Shown one piece after another: positions 45,411 to 54,177 of a stretch of 64,000 nt of DNA (the first letter of the stretch is position 1; each line of letters starts with the position of its first letter). The position numbers and the translations under genes were made by a program. The notes beneath the pieces were generated by a model, which was not told where the DNA came from, made no database searches, and worked only from the letters and a program-made list of their open reading frames with translations. Source of the DNA: an uncultured Chloroflexota bacterium (lineage in GTDB: Bacteria > Chloroflexota > Limnocylindria > Limnocylindrales > CSP1-4); NCBI GenBank assembly GCA_903822495.1, contig CAIJPD010000052.1, positions 124,001-188,000 on the forward strand. Direction: 5' to 3'.

Positions 45411-46553
45411 ATGCGACCCGAGATCATCGCCCGGCAGGCCGCCGCCATCCGTGCCCACGGCCTCGATGCCCTCATCTCCTGCTCGCCCGAGAACTTCGCC
45501 TACGCCACGGGCTTCGTGGTGCCGTCCCAGCCACTGATCCGGCACCGCCATGCGATGGCCATCGTGACGGCGGACGGCGACGTGAGCCTGTTTGGGGTGG
45601 ACATGGAGGCGTCCACGATCGCCCGCCAGGCGCCGGGTGTGCCCGCGACGATCTGGAAGGAGTTCTCCGACGACCCCATGCGGATCCTCGCGACCCGCCT
45701 GACCGTGCTGGGCCTGGCCGGCTCCCGGATCGGGATCGAGCTGGATTACCTGCCGGCCGGCGACTTCGCCCGGCTCACGTGGCTCATGCCCAACGCCAGC
45801 TTCGAGGCCGGCGAGGGCATTCTGGCCCGGCTCCGCCAGATCAAGACGCCCGACGAGATCGCCCTCCTCCGACGGCTCTCGCGGATCGCCGACCAGGCGA
45901 TCACGGATGCGCTGGCGGCCGTCCGGACCGGCGACAGCGAGCTGGACATCGCCGGGCACCTGACCCGCAACGTCTATTCGCTGGGTGCCGAGCACTTCAA
46001 GCTCCTGATCATCGCCACCGGCGACCGGAGCCGGCTGCCCAACGTCGGACCGTCGGAGCGGCGTCTGGAGCCGAGGGACGTCTGCCGGGTGGAGATCTTC
46101 TCCGTCATGGGCGGCTACCAGGCGGGCGTCTGTCGGACCGCGGTCGTGGAGCAGGCACCGCCCATGGCCGACGAGATCTGGGCCCACCTCGTGGAGGCCA
46201 AGTACCGGATCATGGCGATGGTCAAGCCCGGCGCCTCCTGCCTGGCGATCTACGACGCCTTCATCGCCCACCTGGCCAGGAAGAACCTTCCGCCCATCTC
46301 GTTTGTGGGCCACGGCATCGGGCTGCATCTCCACGAGGACCCATACCTGGGCCGGACGCCCATCCTGGGCAAGCCCGGCGAGGACGCGATGCTGGAGGAG
46401 GGGATGGTCCTGGGCTTCGAGCCGCTCTGCTACGAGACCGGCTACGGATTCGGGATGCAGAACAAGGACATGCTGGTGGTCACCGCGGACGGCAGTGAGC
46501 TGCTGAGCGACTACGCCAACACGGACCGGCTGCTGGTCGTCCAGGGCCGCTAG
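45411..46553 (+). CDS. M24 (creatinase/aminopeptidase P fold) protein lacking the metal site
   Basis: 380 residues with an N-terminal creatinase_N domain (LISCSPENFAYATGF) and a C-terminal pita-bread domain (VGHGIGLHLHEDP). Canonical metal residues are largely replaced: the PH motif reads PN (N211), the two Asp ligands are E228 and G239, and the final Glu is N351; H301 and E337 remain. M24 members without metal include creatinase and ectoine hydrolase, so a C-N hydrolase on a small molecule is more likely than a peptidase. Second gene of the operon, 54 nt after the first. Confidence 0.82.
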   Translation: MRPEIIARQAAAIRAHGLDALISCSPENFAYATGFVVPSQPLIRHRHAMAIVTADGDVSLFGVDMEASTIARQAPGVPATIWKEFSDDPMRILATRLTVLGLAGSRIGIELDYLPAGDFARLTWLMPNASFEAGEGILARLRQIKTPDEIALLRRLSRIADQAITDALAAVRTGDSELDIAGHLTRNVYSLGAEHFKLLIIATGDRSRLPNVGPSERRLEPRDVCRVEIFSVMGGYQAGVCRTAVVEQAPPMADEIWAHLVEAKYRIMAMVKPGASCLAIYDAFIAHLARKNLPPISFVGHGIGLHLHEDPYLGRTPILGKPGEDAMLEEGMVLGFEPLCYETGYGFGMQNKDMLVVTADGSELLSDYANTDRLLVVQGR

Positions 46554-46589
46554 GAAGGCCCGACGGGCCGATGGGGAGGGAGACCAGGG

Positions 46590-48035
46590 ATGGCCGCACC
46601 GACGAAGACGCTCATCGAGCATCTCGACTTCGCGCTGACGGTGGACGCCCACGACACGGCCCTGCGCGACGCATCGGTCGTGGTGGAGGGTGACCGGATC
46701 GCCGACGTGGGCCCGGCCGCGGCAGTGGCGTCCCGGCGTGCCGGCGAGGCCTACGACCGCGTGATCGACGGGCGGATGCTGGGGATGACGCCGGGCTTCG
46801 TGGACACCCACGTCCACCTCTCGGAGATGCTCTCCCGCGCGGTCTTCCCGGACCTCGTCAACACGCGCGCCTGGGTCTTCCACTGGGCCAAGCCGTTCTA
46901 CGCGGCCGTGGACGACGAGGACGAGTACGTCAGCGCCAAGCTGTGCATCACCGAGATGCTCCGGTCGGGGACGACCGCGTTCCTGGACATGGGAGCGCAG
47001 AACGATCCGGGGGTCGTCCTCCGGGCCATGGCGGAGCTGGGGATGCGCGGCGTCACCGGCCGCCACGCGGCCGATGTCCGGCCCACGGAGCTGCCGCGGG
47101 GCTGGACCGAGGAGATGGTGGACCACCACTTCTTCCCGGACGCGGCCACCGCGCTGCGCGAGTTGCGGGCGACCGTGGAGCGGCATGGCACGGCGCCGAA
47201 CGGCGGACTCGCGCGCGTCTGGGTGAACATCGAGGGCAAGGAGCCCTGCTCGCTTGAGCTGCATGTCGGCGCGCGCGCCCTGGCGGAGGAGCTGGGCGTG
47301 GGGACGACCTACCATCTGACCACCTCCATCGAGGAGGCGCGCGTCTCGGAGCGCAAGCACGGGATGTGGCCGATCAGCCGGATCGAGGCGGCCGGCGGCC
47401 TGGGCCCCAACCTCGTGATCGCCCACTGCGTGGCGGTGGCCGATCACGAGGTGGAGACGCTCCGCCGCCACGGGACCAAGGTGGCGTTCTGTCCGGGCTC
47501 CGCGCTCAAGTTGGCCAAGGGTGCGGCCAACATCGGCAAGTACCCGGAGATGGTTCGCGCCGGCGTGACGGTGGGCCTGGGCACGGACGGGGTCTCGGCG
47601 TCGGGCAACATGAACCTGATGCGCCAGCTGTACGTCATGGCCGGGATGTTCAAGGACGCCCGGATCGACCCGGAGGCCTTCACGGCCCGCGAAGCCCTTC
47701 GGGCCGCCACGATCGACGGGGCGACGGCGCTCCTGTGGGACCAGGAGATCGGGTCGCTGGAGGTGGGCAAGAAGGCGGACTTCGTGCTCTTCGACCTCGA
47801 CCACATCGAGTGGACGCCGTTCCACGATCCGCTCCAGGCGCTGGTGTTCTCCGCGTCGTCCGCGTCCATCGCAGAGACGTGGGTCAACGGCGTCGCACTC
47901 TACCGCGACGGCGCCGTTCAGGGCGTGGACGAGCGGGCGCTCCGGGTCGAGTCCAGGCAGCGCGCGGCGGCAGCGGTGCGACGCGCCGGCCTGGCGGACG
48001 AGGGCGTGCCCATCAAGACCACGCTCTACGACTGA
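46590..48035 (+). CDS. Amidohydrolase, TRZ/ATZ deaminase-like
   Basis: 481-residue metal-dependent hydrolase of the amidohydrolase superfamily. PGFVDTHVHLSEM (H74, H76), the YHLTTSIEE His, IAHCV and GTDGVSASGNMNL give the mononuclear TRZ/ATZ-type site; the C-terminal composite beta domain has GSLEVGKKADFVLFDL. Relatives deaminate or dechlorinate cyclic N-containing compounds (adenosine, guanine, s-triazines). Substrate here unknown. The neighbours are two other hydrolase/isomerase families and an opine dehydrogenase 10 nt downstream. Confidence 0.87.
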   Translation: MAAPTKTLIEHLDFALTVDAHDTALRDASVVVEGDRIADVGPAAAVASRRAGEAYDRVIDGRMLGMTPGFVDTHVHLSEMLSRAVFPDLVNTRAWVFHWAKPFYAAVDDEDEYVSAKLCITEMLRSGTTAFLDMGAQNDPGVVLRAMAELGMRGVTGRHAADVRPTELPRGWTEEMVDHHFFPDAATALRELRATVERHGTAPNGGLARVWVNIEGKEPCSLELHVGARALAEELGVGTTYHLTTSIEEARVSERKHGMWPISRIEAAGGLGPNLVIAHCVAVADHEVETLRRHGTKVAFCPGSALKLAKGAANIGKYPEMVRAGVTVGLGTDGVSASGNMNLMRQLYVMAGMFKDARIDPEAFTAREALRAATIDGATALLWDQEIGSLEVGKKADFVLFDLDHIEWTPFHDPLQALVFSASSASIAETWVNGVALYRDGAVQGVDERALRVESRQRAAAAVRRAGLADEGVPIKTTLYD

Positions 48036-48045
48036 GGAGGCGACG

Positions 48046-49125
48046 ATGCGAGTGGCGCTCCTGGGCGCCGGCGCGGGGGGCGCCTCCGCGGTCGCCGAGC
48101 TCACGCAGGCAGGCCACGAGGTCCGCTGGTGGGCCCGGCGGGACGAGACCCTGGACCCGTTCCGGGCGATGGGCGGCGTTCGCCACGAGGGGCTGCTGGG
48201 GACCGGGCTGGCGGTGCCTGGGCTGATGACGTCGGATATGGCACAGGCCATGCGGGATGCGGACGTGGCGGTGGTCTCCCTGCCCACCTTCTCGCACGGC
48301 CCCATCGCGCGCGCCATGGCGGCCGCAGGGTGGCCGGTCGGCATGCCGATCGTGCTGAACCCCGGGCACACCGGTGGTGCGCTGGAGTTCTGCCACGCCT
48401 GGGGACCGGCGGGGCTCCCCCCCGTGGCCGAGCTCTCCACGCTCACGTACGTGGCACGCAAGCTGGCCCCCGGCAGCGTGACGATCAGCGGCCACGCCCG
48501 AACCGTGCGCGTCGCCGGCCTGCCGGGCTCCGGTGCCGCCGTGTCCGCGGCCCAAGCGCTCTTTCCATCCGCATCACCGGTGCCGGACGTGATCGCCTCC
48601 GGGCTCTCGAACGTCAACCTGGTGCTCCACCCGCCGGGCGCGATCATGGCGGCCGCGTGGGTCGAAGGGACCGGGGGCGACTTCACGTTCTATGTCCAGG
48701 GGATGACACCGGGTGTCGGCCGCGTCCTGGAAGCGCTCGATGTCGAGCGCCTCGCCGTGGCCGCGGCATTTGGCCATCGGCTACCCAACCTGCTCGAGGA
48801 GATGCGCGCGATCGGGACCGTGGAGCCCGAGACTCCCTCGGACACGCCCTTCGCCCAGGCCATCGCCGCCGCCGAGGCCAACCGCTTCATCAAGGCGCCC
48901 GGCTCCTTCGAGCACCGCTACTACCGCGAGGACTTCGGGCACTGCGTGCTCGCGTTCACGGAGATCGCGGCGATCGCGGGGGTCCCGGTCCCGGTCGCCG
49001 ACAGCCTCTTCACCATCGCGGAACACCTGCTGGGTGGGGACCTGCGGGCTCGCGGGAGGACCGCCGAGGTCATGGGGATCGCCGGACTGACTCGCGACCA
49101 GCTGGAGCGGAAGGTGCGCGGATGA
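48046..49125 (+). CDS. NAD(P)-dependent octopine/nopaline (opine) dehydrogenase family
   Basis: 359 residues. Rossmann start RVALLGAGAGGASAVAELTQAGHEV; middle part VVSLPTFSHGPIARAMA; C-terminal opine dehydrogenase domain with SNVNLVLHPPGAIM and the FEHRYYREDFGHCVLAF region. Family members make or oxidise N-(carboxyalkyl) amino acids. In this operon an oxidative, catabolic direction is plausible. GAGGAGG precedes the ATG; ATGA overlap with the next gene. Confidence 0.85.
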   Translation: MRVALLGAGAGGASAVAELTQAGHEVRWWARRDETLDPFRAMGGVRHEGLLGTGLAVPGLMTSDMAQAMRDADVAVVSLPTFSHGPIARAMAAAGWPVGMPIVLNPGHTGGALEFCHAWGPAGLPPVAELSTLTYVARKLAPGSVTISGHARTVRVAGLPGSGAAVSAAQALFPSASPVPDVIASGLSNVNLVLHPPGAIMAAAWVEGTGGDFTFYVQGMTPGVGRVLEALDVERLAVAAAFGHRLPNLLEEMRAIGTVEPETPSDTPFAQAIAAAEANRFIKAPGSFEHRYYREDFGHCVLAFTEIAAIAGVPVPVADSLFTIAEHLLGGDLRARGRTAEVMGIAGLTRDQLERKVRG

Positions 49126-50087
49126 CGGACGGAGGCTTGGACGTGTCCATGGCCACCACAGAGCCCACCGCGTCCGTCGTGGACTGGCCCGGCCTGGTCA
49201 TCGCCATGGTGGGCGGGGACCGACGCGAGCAGGAGATTGCCCGCCAGGCCGTGGCCACCGGCGCAACGGTTCGGGCCTATGCCATCCCGTACCCGGACGA
49301 GGGCATCCCGGGGCTGATCCGGGCCGGCTCGTTCGCCGAGGCCCTGGCGGGTGCGGACATCGCGCTCTTCCCCATCCCGGGGATCGCCCCGGATGGTGCA
49401 CTCCACGCCCCCGCAGCGGCTCCGGAGCGGGTCATCCCCACGCGCGCCGCCCTCGCCGGCATGCGCGCGCCGGCCCACATCATCCTGGGTTGGGCCGATG
49501 CCAACCTGAACGGGCACTGTGACGCGCTCGGGATCCAGCGCCACGAGTACGAGTGGGACCGGGAGCTGATGCTCCTGCGGGCCCCGGCGATCATCGAGGG
49601 CATGCTCCGGCTCATGATCGAGCGCACGGACATCACGATCCACCGCGCGCGGGTGGTGCAGGTCGGCCAGGGGGCGATCGGGGCGCTGGCCACCAGGGCG
49701 CTGATCTCCCTGGGGGCCCGCGTCCACGTCGTGGCCAGGAGCGGCGAGCAACGGGCCGCCGCCATGGCGGCGGGCGCCGAGGCGAGCCCGCTCGAGGCGC
49801 TGGCCGACCTGCTGCCCACCGCCGACATCGTCCTCTCCACCATCCCGGCCCGGCTGCTGGTCCGGCCGCTGCTCGACCGCGTCAACCCGCGTGCACTCGT
49901 CATCGATCTTTCGTCGCCGCCGGGCGGCGTGGACTGGGACGCGGCGAAGGAGCTGGGCCTGAACGCCGTGTGGGGCCGCGCCCTCGGCAACCGGGCGCCG
50001 ATCACCGTGGGTCGGTCCCAGTGGGGCGGCATCCGCGCTCGAATCGAGGCCATCGTGGCCGCACGCACCGGGGACCCGGCCCGCTAG
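49122..50087 (+). CDS. Dipicolinate synthase subunit A (DpaA/SpoVFA)-like oxidoreductase
   Basis: 321 residues with an N-terminal domain VIAMVGGDRREQEIARQAVATGA like that of DpaA, and an NAD(P)-binding VVQVGQGAIGALATRALISLGARVHVVAR followed by LPTADIVLSTIPARLLV. DpaA normally makes dipicolinate in endospore formers together with DpaB. No DpaB or spore gene is here, so this is probably a paralogous oxidoreductase acting on a cyclic imino-acid or opine-like intermediate. ATG 49122 overlaps the previous stop; ATG 49149 is an alternative. Confidence 0.75.
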   Translation: MTDGGLDVSMATTEPTASVVDWPGLVIAMVGGDRREQEIARQAVATGATVRAYAIPYPDEGIPGLIRAGSFAEALAGADIALFPIPGIAPDGALHAPAAAPERVIPTRAALAGMRAPAHIILGWADANLNGHCDALGIQRHEYEWDRELMLLRAPAIIEGMLRLMIERTDITIHRARVVQVGQGAIGALATRALISLGARVHVVARSGEQRAAAMAAGAEASPLEALADLLPTADIVLSTIPARLLVRPLLDRVNPRALVIDLSSPPGGVDWDAAKELGLNAVWGRALGNRAPITVGRSQWGGIRARIEAIVAARTGDPAR

Positions 50088-50127
50088 GCTGTCGTCAACA
50101 CAGCCGCAACCCAAGGAGGACAGTCCC

Positions 50128-50322
50128 ATGCCCATCGTGATCGTCGAGATGTGGGAAGGCCGGACGGTCGACCAGAAGCGCAACCTGATCAAGGCGCTGA
50201 CCGACGCGATGGTGGAGCACGCCGCCTGCACCCCGGACCACCTCCACGTCGTGATCCACGAGATCAAGAAGGAGAACTGGGGCCGGAACGGGGAGATCTC
50301 CATCGACGCGGTGAAGAAGTGA
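50128..50322 (+). CDS. 4-oxalocrotonate tautomerase family protein
   Basis: 64-residue tautomerase with Pro2 (catalytic N-terminal proline after Met removal) and EGRTVDQKRNLIKALTDAM. Family enzymes interconvert enol and keto forms of unsaturated 2-oxoacids. AAGGAGGA before the ATG. GTGA overlap with the VOC gene. Its presence suggests that the operon pathway passes through a 2-hydroxy-dienoate or enol-pyruvate-like intermediate (inference). Confidence 0.9.
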   Translation: MPIVIVEMWEGRTVDQKRNLIKALTDAMVEHAACTPDHLHVVIHEIKKENWGRNGEISIDAVKK

Positions 50323-50699
50323 GCGACGAGCGCGCCCGCGGGCACGTCCAGACCTACGGGCACTGCCTGATCATGGTCCAGGACATCGAGGTGTCCAAGC
50401 CGTTCTACGTGGACCTCCTGGGCTTCTCGGTCCGCCAGTACACGCCGGCATCTTCGGGTCGGGCGTTCCTGGCCTTCACCCAGGGGATTGCGCTCACGGA
50501 CGGACGCGCCGAGGGCCACAAGCAGATCGACCACATCGCGTGGGAGGTCGACGACGTGCGCGTCCTGAGCGATCGCCTGCAGGCCGCCGGGGTCAGCTTC
50601 TTCAACGAGCTTCACGATGGGCCGTACGGTCTGACCATCTACGTGGCCGATCCGGATGGGACCAAGGTCGAGCTCTACCAGGTGGGCGCCAAGGTCTGA
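50319..50699 (+). CDS. Glyoxalase/VOC (dioxygenase-like) family protein
   Basis: 126-residue vicinal-oxygen-chelate protein with HCLIMVQDIEVSKPFYVDLLGF and IDHIAWEVDDVRVL, ending GLTIYVADPDGTKVELYQVG: two beta-alpha-beta-beta-beta modules with His/Glu metal ligands. Could be an extradiol-dioxygenase-type or isomerase-type enzyme. GTG start overlapping the tautomerase stop. Last clear member of the operon. Confidence 0.85.
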   Translation: MSDERARGHVQTYGHCLIMVQDIEVSKPFYVDLLGFSVRQYTPASSGRAFLAFTQGIALTDGRAEGHKQIDHIAWEVDDVRVLSDRLQAAGVSFFNELHDGPYGLTIYVADPDGTKVELYQVGAKV

Positions 50700-50752
50700 G
50701 CGGAGCAGCGCCCGGTCCTGCCGCGGACCGGACCGGGCGCGAACGAACGGGG

Positions 50753-51484
50753 GTGCGCGTGGCCACATCTCGCTTCACGGGCTTCCGGCCCGAGGCCATC
50801 CAGCTTCTCGTCGAGCTGGGCGCCAACAACGATCGGGCATGGTTTGCCCGACGCAAGGCGGACTACGAGCGATTCCTCAAGGAGCCGCTCGAGTCGTTGT
50901 GCGTGTCCCTCGCCGAGCGCTGTACCGACCGCGGCCTGCCATTCCAGGCGGATCCCAAGCGGTCGCCGTTCCGCTTCTACCGCGATACCCGGTTCAGCAA
51001 GGACAAGTCGCCGTACAAGACCCACGTCGGGGCGAGCTTCCCGTACCTCGGTGCGGACGGGCTGGCATCGACCGCGGGCGATGCCGCGGTCGATGCGCCA
51101 GCGGATGGCCTGCGTGGGAACGGTGGCTACTTCAGCTTCGGCCCCGGGGAGATCGTTGTCGGGGGCGGGATGTATGACCCCGGCAAAGAACGGCTGGCGC
51201 GATTCCGGTTGCTGGTGGCCCACCAACCCGACCGTGTCCGCGCCGCCCTCGACGATCCCGGCTTCGTTCGCGAGTTCGGCGCGGCCTACGCACTGGAGTC
51301 CTTGAAGCGCGTCCCGCCTGGTCTCCCGTCGGACCACCCGATGGCAGAGCGGCTGCGCTGGAAGGACGTCGTCTTCATCCGCAACCTGTCCGATGAGGAG
51401 GCGTTCTCCCCGGCACTGCCCGACACGCTGGCCGATGCCTATGCCGCCGCGCTGCCGGTCTTCCGGTTCCTGTCCAGCCTCTAA
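50753..51484 (+). CDS. DUF2461 family protein
   Basis: 243-residue protein of unknown function; family signature RFYRDTRFSKDKSPYKTHVGASF, GGYFSFGPGEIVVGGGMYDP and DHPMAERLRWKDVVF. Two adjacent GTG codons (50753, 50759) are possible starts; the longer open frame upstream is a shadow of the VOC gene. A weak hairpin at 51510-51526 (CCGGGA/TCCCGG) lies in the convergent gap that follows. Confidence 0.87.
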   Translation: MRVATSRFTGFRPEAIQLLVELGANNDRAWFARRKADYERFLKEPLESLCVSLAERCTDRGLPFQADPKRSPFRFYRDTRFSKDKSPYKTHVGASFPYLGADGLASTAGDAAVDAPADGLRGNGGYFSFGPGEIVVGGGMYDPGKERLARFRLLVAHQPDRVRAALDDPGFVREFGAAYALESLKRVPPGLPSDHPMAERLRWKDVVFIRNLSDEEAFSPALPDTLADAYAAALPVFRFLSSL

Positions 51485-51607
51485 CTGACTCGCCCCGCAA
51501 GACGCGTCTCCGGGACGGGATCCCGGCGCGTTCGACGTCAAGTGGACGCCCGACCCGGTGTCGCCGGGCCGCCAGGCGGTGGCGAGCTGGCAAGGAAGGC
51601 GACGGGG

Positions 51608-51886
51608 TCAGCCGCCCGAGACAGCCGGGACCACCAGCACGTCGGCTCCATCGGTGAGGGGCGTGTCCAGCCCGGCCAGGTCGCCGTCGACGAACAGGTT
51701 CAGGTGCTCGCGGATGCTGGGCCCGGCGTCCAGGAGCCTGGGCCGGAGGCCGGGGACCTGCCGCCCGAGGTCGTCGATGGCATCGAGCAGGGTCTCGCCC
51801 CTGGCCTGCACCGCTCGCGGGCAACCCGGGAAGAGCGCCACGAGCGAGCGCGGGAGATGGACGGTGACGACGGACGGCGGCGCCAT
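51608..51886 (-). CDS. MoaD/ThiS-like ubiquitin-fold sulfur carrier
   Basis: 92-residue beta-grasp protein ending in the diagnostic Gly-Gly (VPAVSGG), preceded by LDTPLTDGADVLVVP. Such proteins carry thiocarboxylate sulfur for molybdopterin, thiamin or other pathways, after adenylation by an E1-like enzyme. No E1 or cofactor gene is nearby. Its ATG overlaps the stop of the BNR gene (TGATG on the minus strand), so the two are translationally coupled. Confidence 0.88.
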   Translation of the reverse strand: MAPPSVVTVHLPRSLVALFPGCPRAVQARGETLLDAIDDLGRQVPGLRPRLLDAGPSIREHLNLFVDGDLAGLDTPLTDGADVLVVPAVSGG

Positions 51887-52953
51887 CACTCGAGCGTGAT
51901 CGCCTCGACCGAGTAGACCCGGGGCAGGTTCTCGGCGACCAGCCTCCAGGTACGCCCCTCGTCGAGGCTCCCGTAGACCTGCCCGGTGCTGGTCCCAACG
52001 TAGACCCCGACCCCCTCCATGCGGTCCACCGCCATCGCCTCGCGCAGGACGCCGAGATACGCTCCATGCTGCGGCAGCCCTTCGCCGGACTGGAGCCACG
52101 TCTTCCCGGCGTCATTCGTGCGCCACACCGCCGCCGCCTTGGGCATCATCCGGCCGTAGCCTTCGAGCGGGATGGTCCAGACGGTCTGCGGGTCTCGCGG
52201 ATGGGCGGCCATCGGGAAGCCAAACTCGGACGGCAGTCCGTCGGTGATCTCGTGCCAGTCGCGGCCGCCATTCTCCGAGCGGTAGACCCCGCAGTGGTTC
52301 TGCTGGTAGAGCCGCTCGCCGCCGTCCGCCGCCAGCACCAGCTTGTGCACACACTGGCCGAACTCCGGGTAGCGCTCCGGCCCGTACTCCTGCCGGGTCC
52401 CCTTGTTGCGCAGGTCCCACGTGGCCCCGCCGTCACGGGTCTCGAAGACGCCGACCGCCGAGATGCCCACCCAGACCCGATCCCGGTCGGCAGGGTGGGG
52501 GACGATGGTATGGAGGCACAGACCGCCGTTGCCCGGCTGCCACTCGGGGCGCGTCGGGTGGTTGGTCAGGCCCTCCACGTGCTCCCAGGTCACGCCGGCG
52601 TCGCGGCTCCGGAAGAGGCCTGCAGGTTCGACGCCCGCGTAGACGGTCCCGAACCGGTCCGCCGCCACGTTCCAGACCTGGGTCAGCCTGGGCCCGTCGT
52701 CGCCATAGGTGAGCCCGTCGCTGGAGTGGGACCAGGTCTCGCCAAGGTCGTCGCTGCGCCAGACGGCCGGGCCGTACCAGGCGCTGGCGGCCCCCGCGAC
52801 CAGGATGTTGGAGCCCGGAACCACGGCGATGGCATAGACGGACCAGCCCTCGCACAGCGGGCCACGCATGGTCCAGGTCGTTCGCGACGCGTCTCCGTCG
52901 AGGATGAACGCGCCCTTGGGCGTACCGATCAGGAGCGAGACTCGGTTGGGCAC
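51886..52953 (-). CDS. BNR/YCF48-type beta-propeller (sialidase-like) protein
   Basis: 355 residues from GTG 52953, chosen for GGAGG 5 nt upstream. Repeated Asp-box/BNR motifs run through the protein: SDDLGETW, SRDAGVTWEHV, TRDGGATWDL, SENGGRDWHEI, TNDAGKTWLQS, SLDEGRTWRLV. There is no signal peptide or membrane span, so it is probably cytoplasmic. Commonly annotated as exo-alpha-sialidase, but no catalytic residues prove that. Coupled to the MoaD-like gene. A longer frame to 53052 is less likely. Confidence 0.85.
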   Translation of the reverse strand: MPNRVSLLIGTPKGAFILDGDASRTTWTMRGPLCEGWSVYAIAVVPGSNILVAGAASAWYGPAVWRSDDLGETWSHSSDGLTYGDDGPRLTQVWNVAADRFGTVYAGVEPAGLFRSRDAGVTWEHVEGLTNHPTRPEWQPGNGGLCLHTIVPHPADRDRVWVGISAVGVFETRDGGATWDLRNKGTRQEYGPERYPEFGQCVHKLVLAADGGERLYQQNHCGVYRSENGGRDWHEITDGLPSEFGFPMAAHPRDPQTVWTIPLEGYGRMMPKAAAVWRTNDAGKTWLQSGEGLPQHGAYLGVLREAMAVDRMEGVGVYVGTSTGQVYGSLDEGRTWRLVAENLPRVYSVEAITLE

Positions 52954-52984
52954 AGGAACCTCCACCGGGGTGGGCTGCGGGCGC

Positions 52985-54102
52985 TCAATGGACTGCGCGA
53001 CGCTCAGTATGCCGAGAGGAGCCTCGGACACGTGCGCCGCAAGACCAGACAAGCCGCTCCAGCAATCGGGTGACGAGCCAGGGCCCGAGGGGGAGGAGGA
53101 CGGCCGAAACGAACCGCGTCAGCGCGGCGGTGCTCCATGGCCAGGGCAGGACGCGACGGACGAGTTCACGCTCCGCCTCGAGGGCGGCGAGGGCCCTGGT
53201 CTGGACTTCCATGGCCGCGCCATCCGCACGGTCGACGGCGGCGTGCAAGGCGCTGATCGTCATGCTCGTGCGACGACCAACGCCGCTCCGGAGCCGATCC
53301 TTCTCGGCCGCGAGACGACCGTGCACGCCCTGGAGCGGCAGGTCGAAGGCTGCCGCGGCAACCAGGGCAGTCATGACACACCAGACCGCGGTGATCATCA
53401 GGTAGCCCGTCTCGGCCGTGGCCGGGATCAGCAACACGCTGGGGCGAGGAGCACCACGAGCCCCGCCGCCGTCGTGGACGTGACCCGGGGCATCGCGCAC
53501 AGCGGTCCCGGGTTGAACAGGTCAACGTCCCCAATCGACGCGTGGAGCCGGTCGATCAGGCGAAGCTGCCGGAACGTGTGGAAGATCAGGATCAGGAAGA
53601 GTGCGGTGACGAGGCTCTCCGAGCCCCAGCGCAGGACGAGCCCGACGGGCGACAGGCTCGCCGCGCCGCTTCCAACGGGATCCATGACGTAGCCGAGCGG
53701 GGTGATGACGATTGAGACGGCCGTGATCGCGAGTGCCGGCCGCGTCGGCACGACCACCAACTGGTATGTCACATCCACGACGTCGGCATCGGTCAGGGTC
53801 AGGACGGGGCGAAGCACCTGGAGGGCGCGGGTCGATGACCGATCCAGCAGGTGGATCAGCCCCAGCACGGCAACCGGGAGAGCGCCGTAGTAGGTCGCCT
53901 GGATGGCCCCCGCCTGCTGGATCGCCGGTTCGACGGCGGCGGCCAGCAACTGGAGGGCGATCCCGGCGGCCATCAGGCCCATGTAGGCCAGCCAGGCGGG
54001 TCCAGGCCGGCGGTCCACCCACGCCGCAACGACGTTCACCCAGCTGGGCCGGTAGTCGCCAGGTGTCTGCGCGCGATCGTCGACGACAGCGATCTCGGTC
54101 AT
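52985..54102 (-). pseudogene. Multi-pass membrane protein gene split by a frameshift
   Basis: ATG 54102 (GGGAGGAAG upstream) begins MTEIAVVDD; membrane segments include WLAYMGLMAAGIALQLLAAAV, GALPVAVLGLIHLL, ALAITAVSIVITPLGYVM and VTALFLILIFHTF. This frame stops at 53428 just after VVLLAPACC. The -1 frame continues with SVLLIPATAETGYLMITAVWCVMTALVAAAAFDL, a coiled stretch and another hydrophobic segment, ending at 52985. Adding one base to the CCCC run near 53440-53445 would join them. Either a real frameshift or a homopolymer error. No family recognised. Confidence 0.65.
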
Positions 54103-54165
54103 CCCGCTTCCTCCCCTCTGCGTCGCGGCCCATCGCACCGACTGGTGCAAGCGGGACCCCAACGC

Positions 54166-54171
54166 TACCCT
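54166..54171 (+). promoter_or_regulatory. -10 box of leaderless DUF1801 transcript
   Basis: TACCCT, then 6 nt, then ATG at 54178. No Shine-Dalgarno is present, consistent with a leaderless start. Confidence 0.45.
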
Positions 54172-54177
54172 GCGCCC

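Noticed and set aside
44172-48686. A 1504-codon open frame on the minus strand
   Set aside because: It is antisense to four well-supported enzyme genes and its translation is low-complexity (His/Gly/Asp/Arg-rich), a by-product of high GC.
49122-50087. Evidence for endospore formation from the DpaA-like gene
   Set aside because: No DpaB, SpoV or other sporulation gene is present and the context is catabolic.
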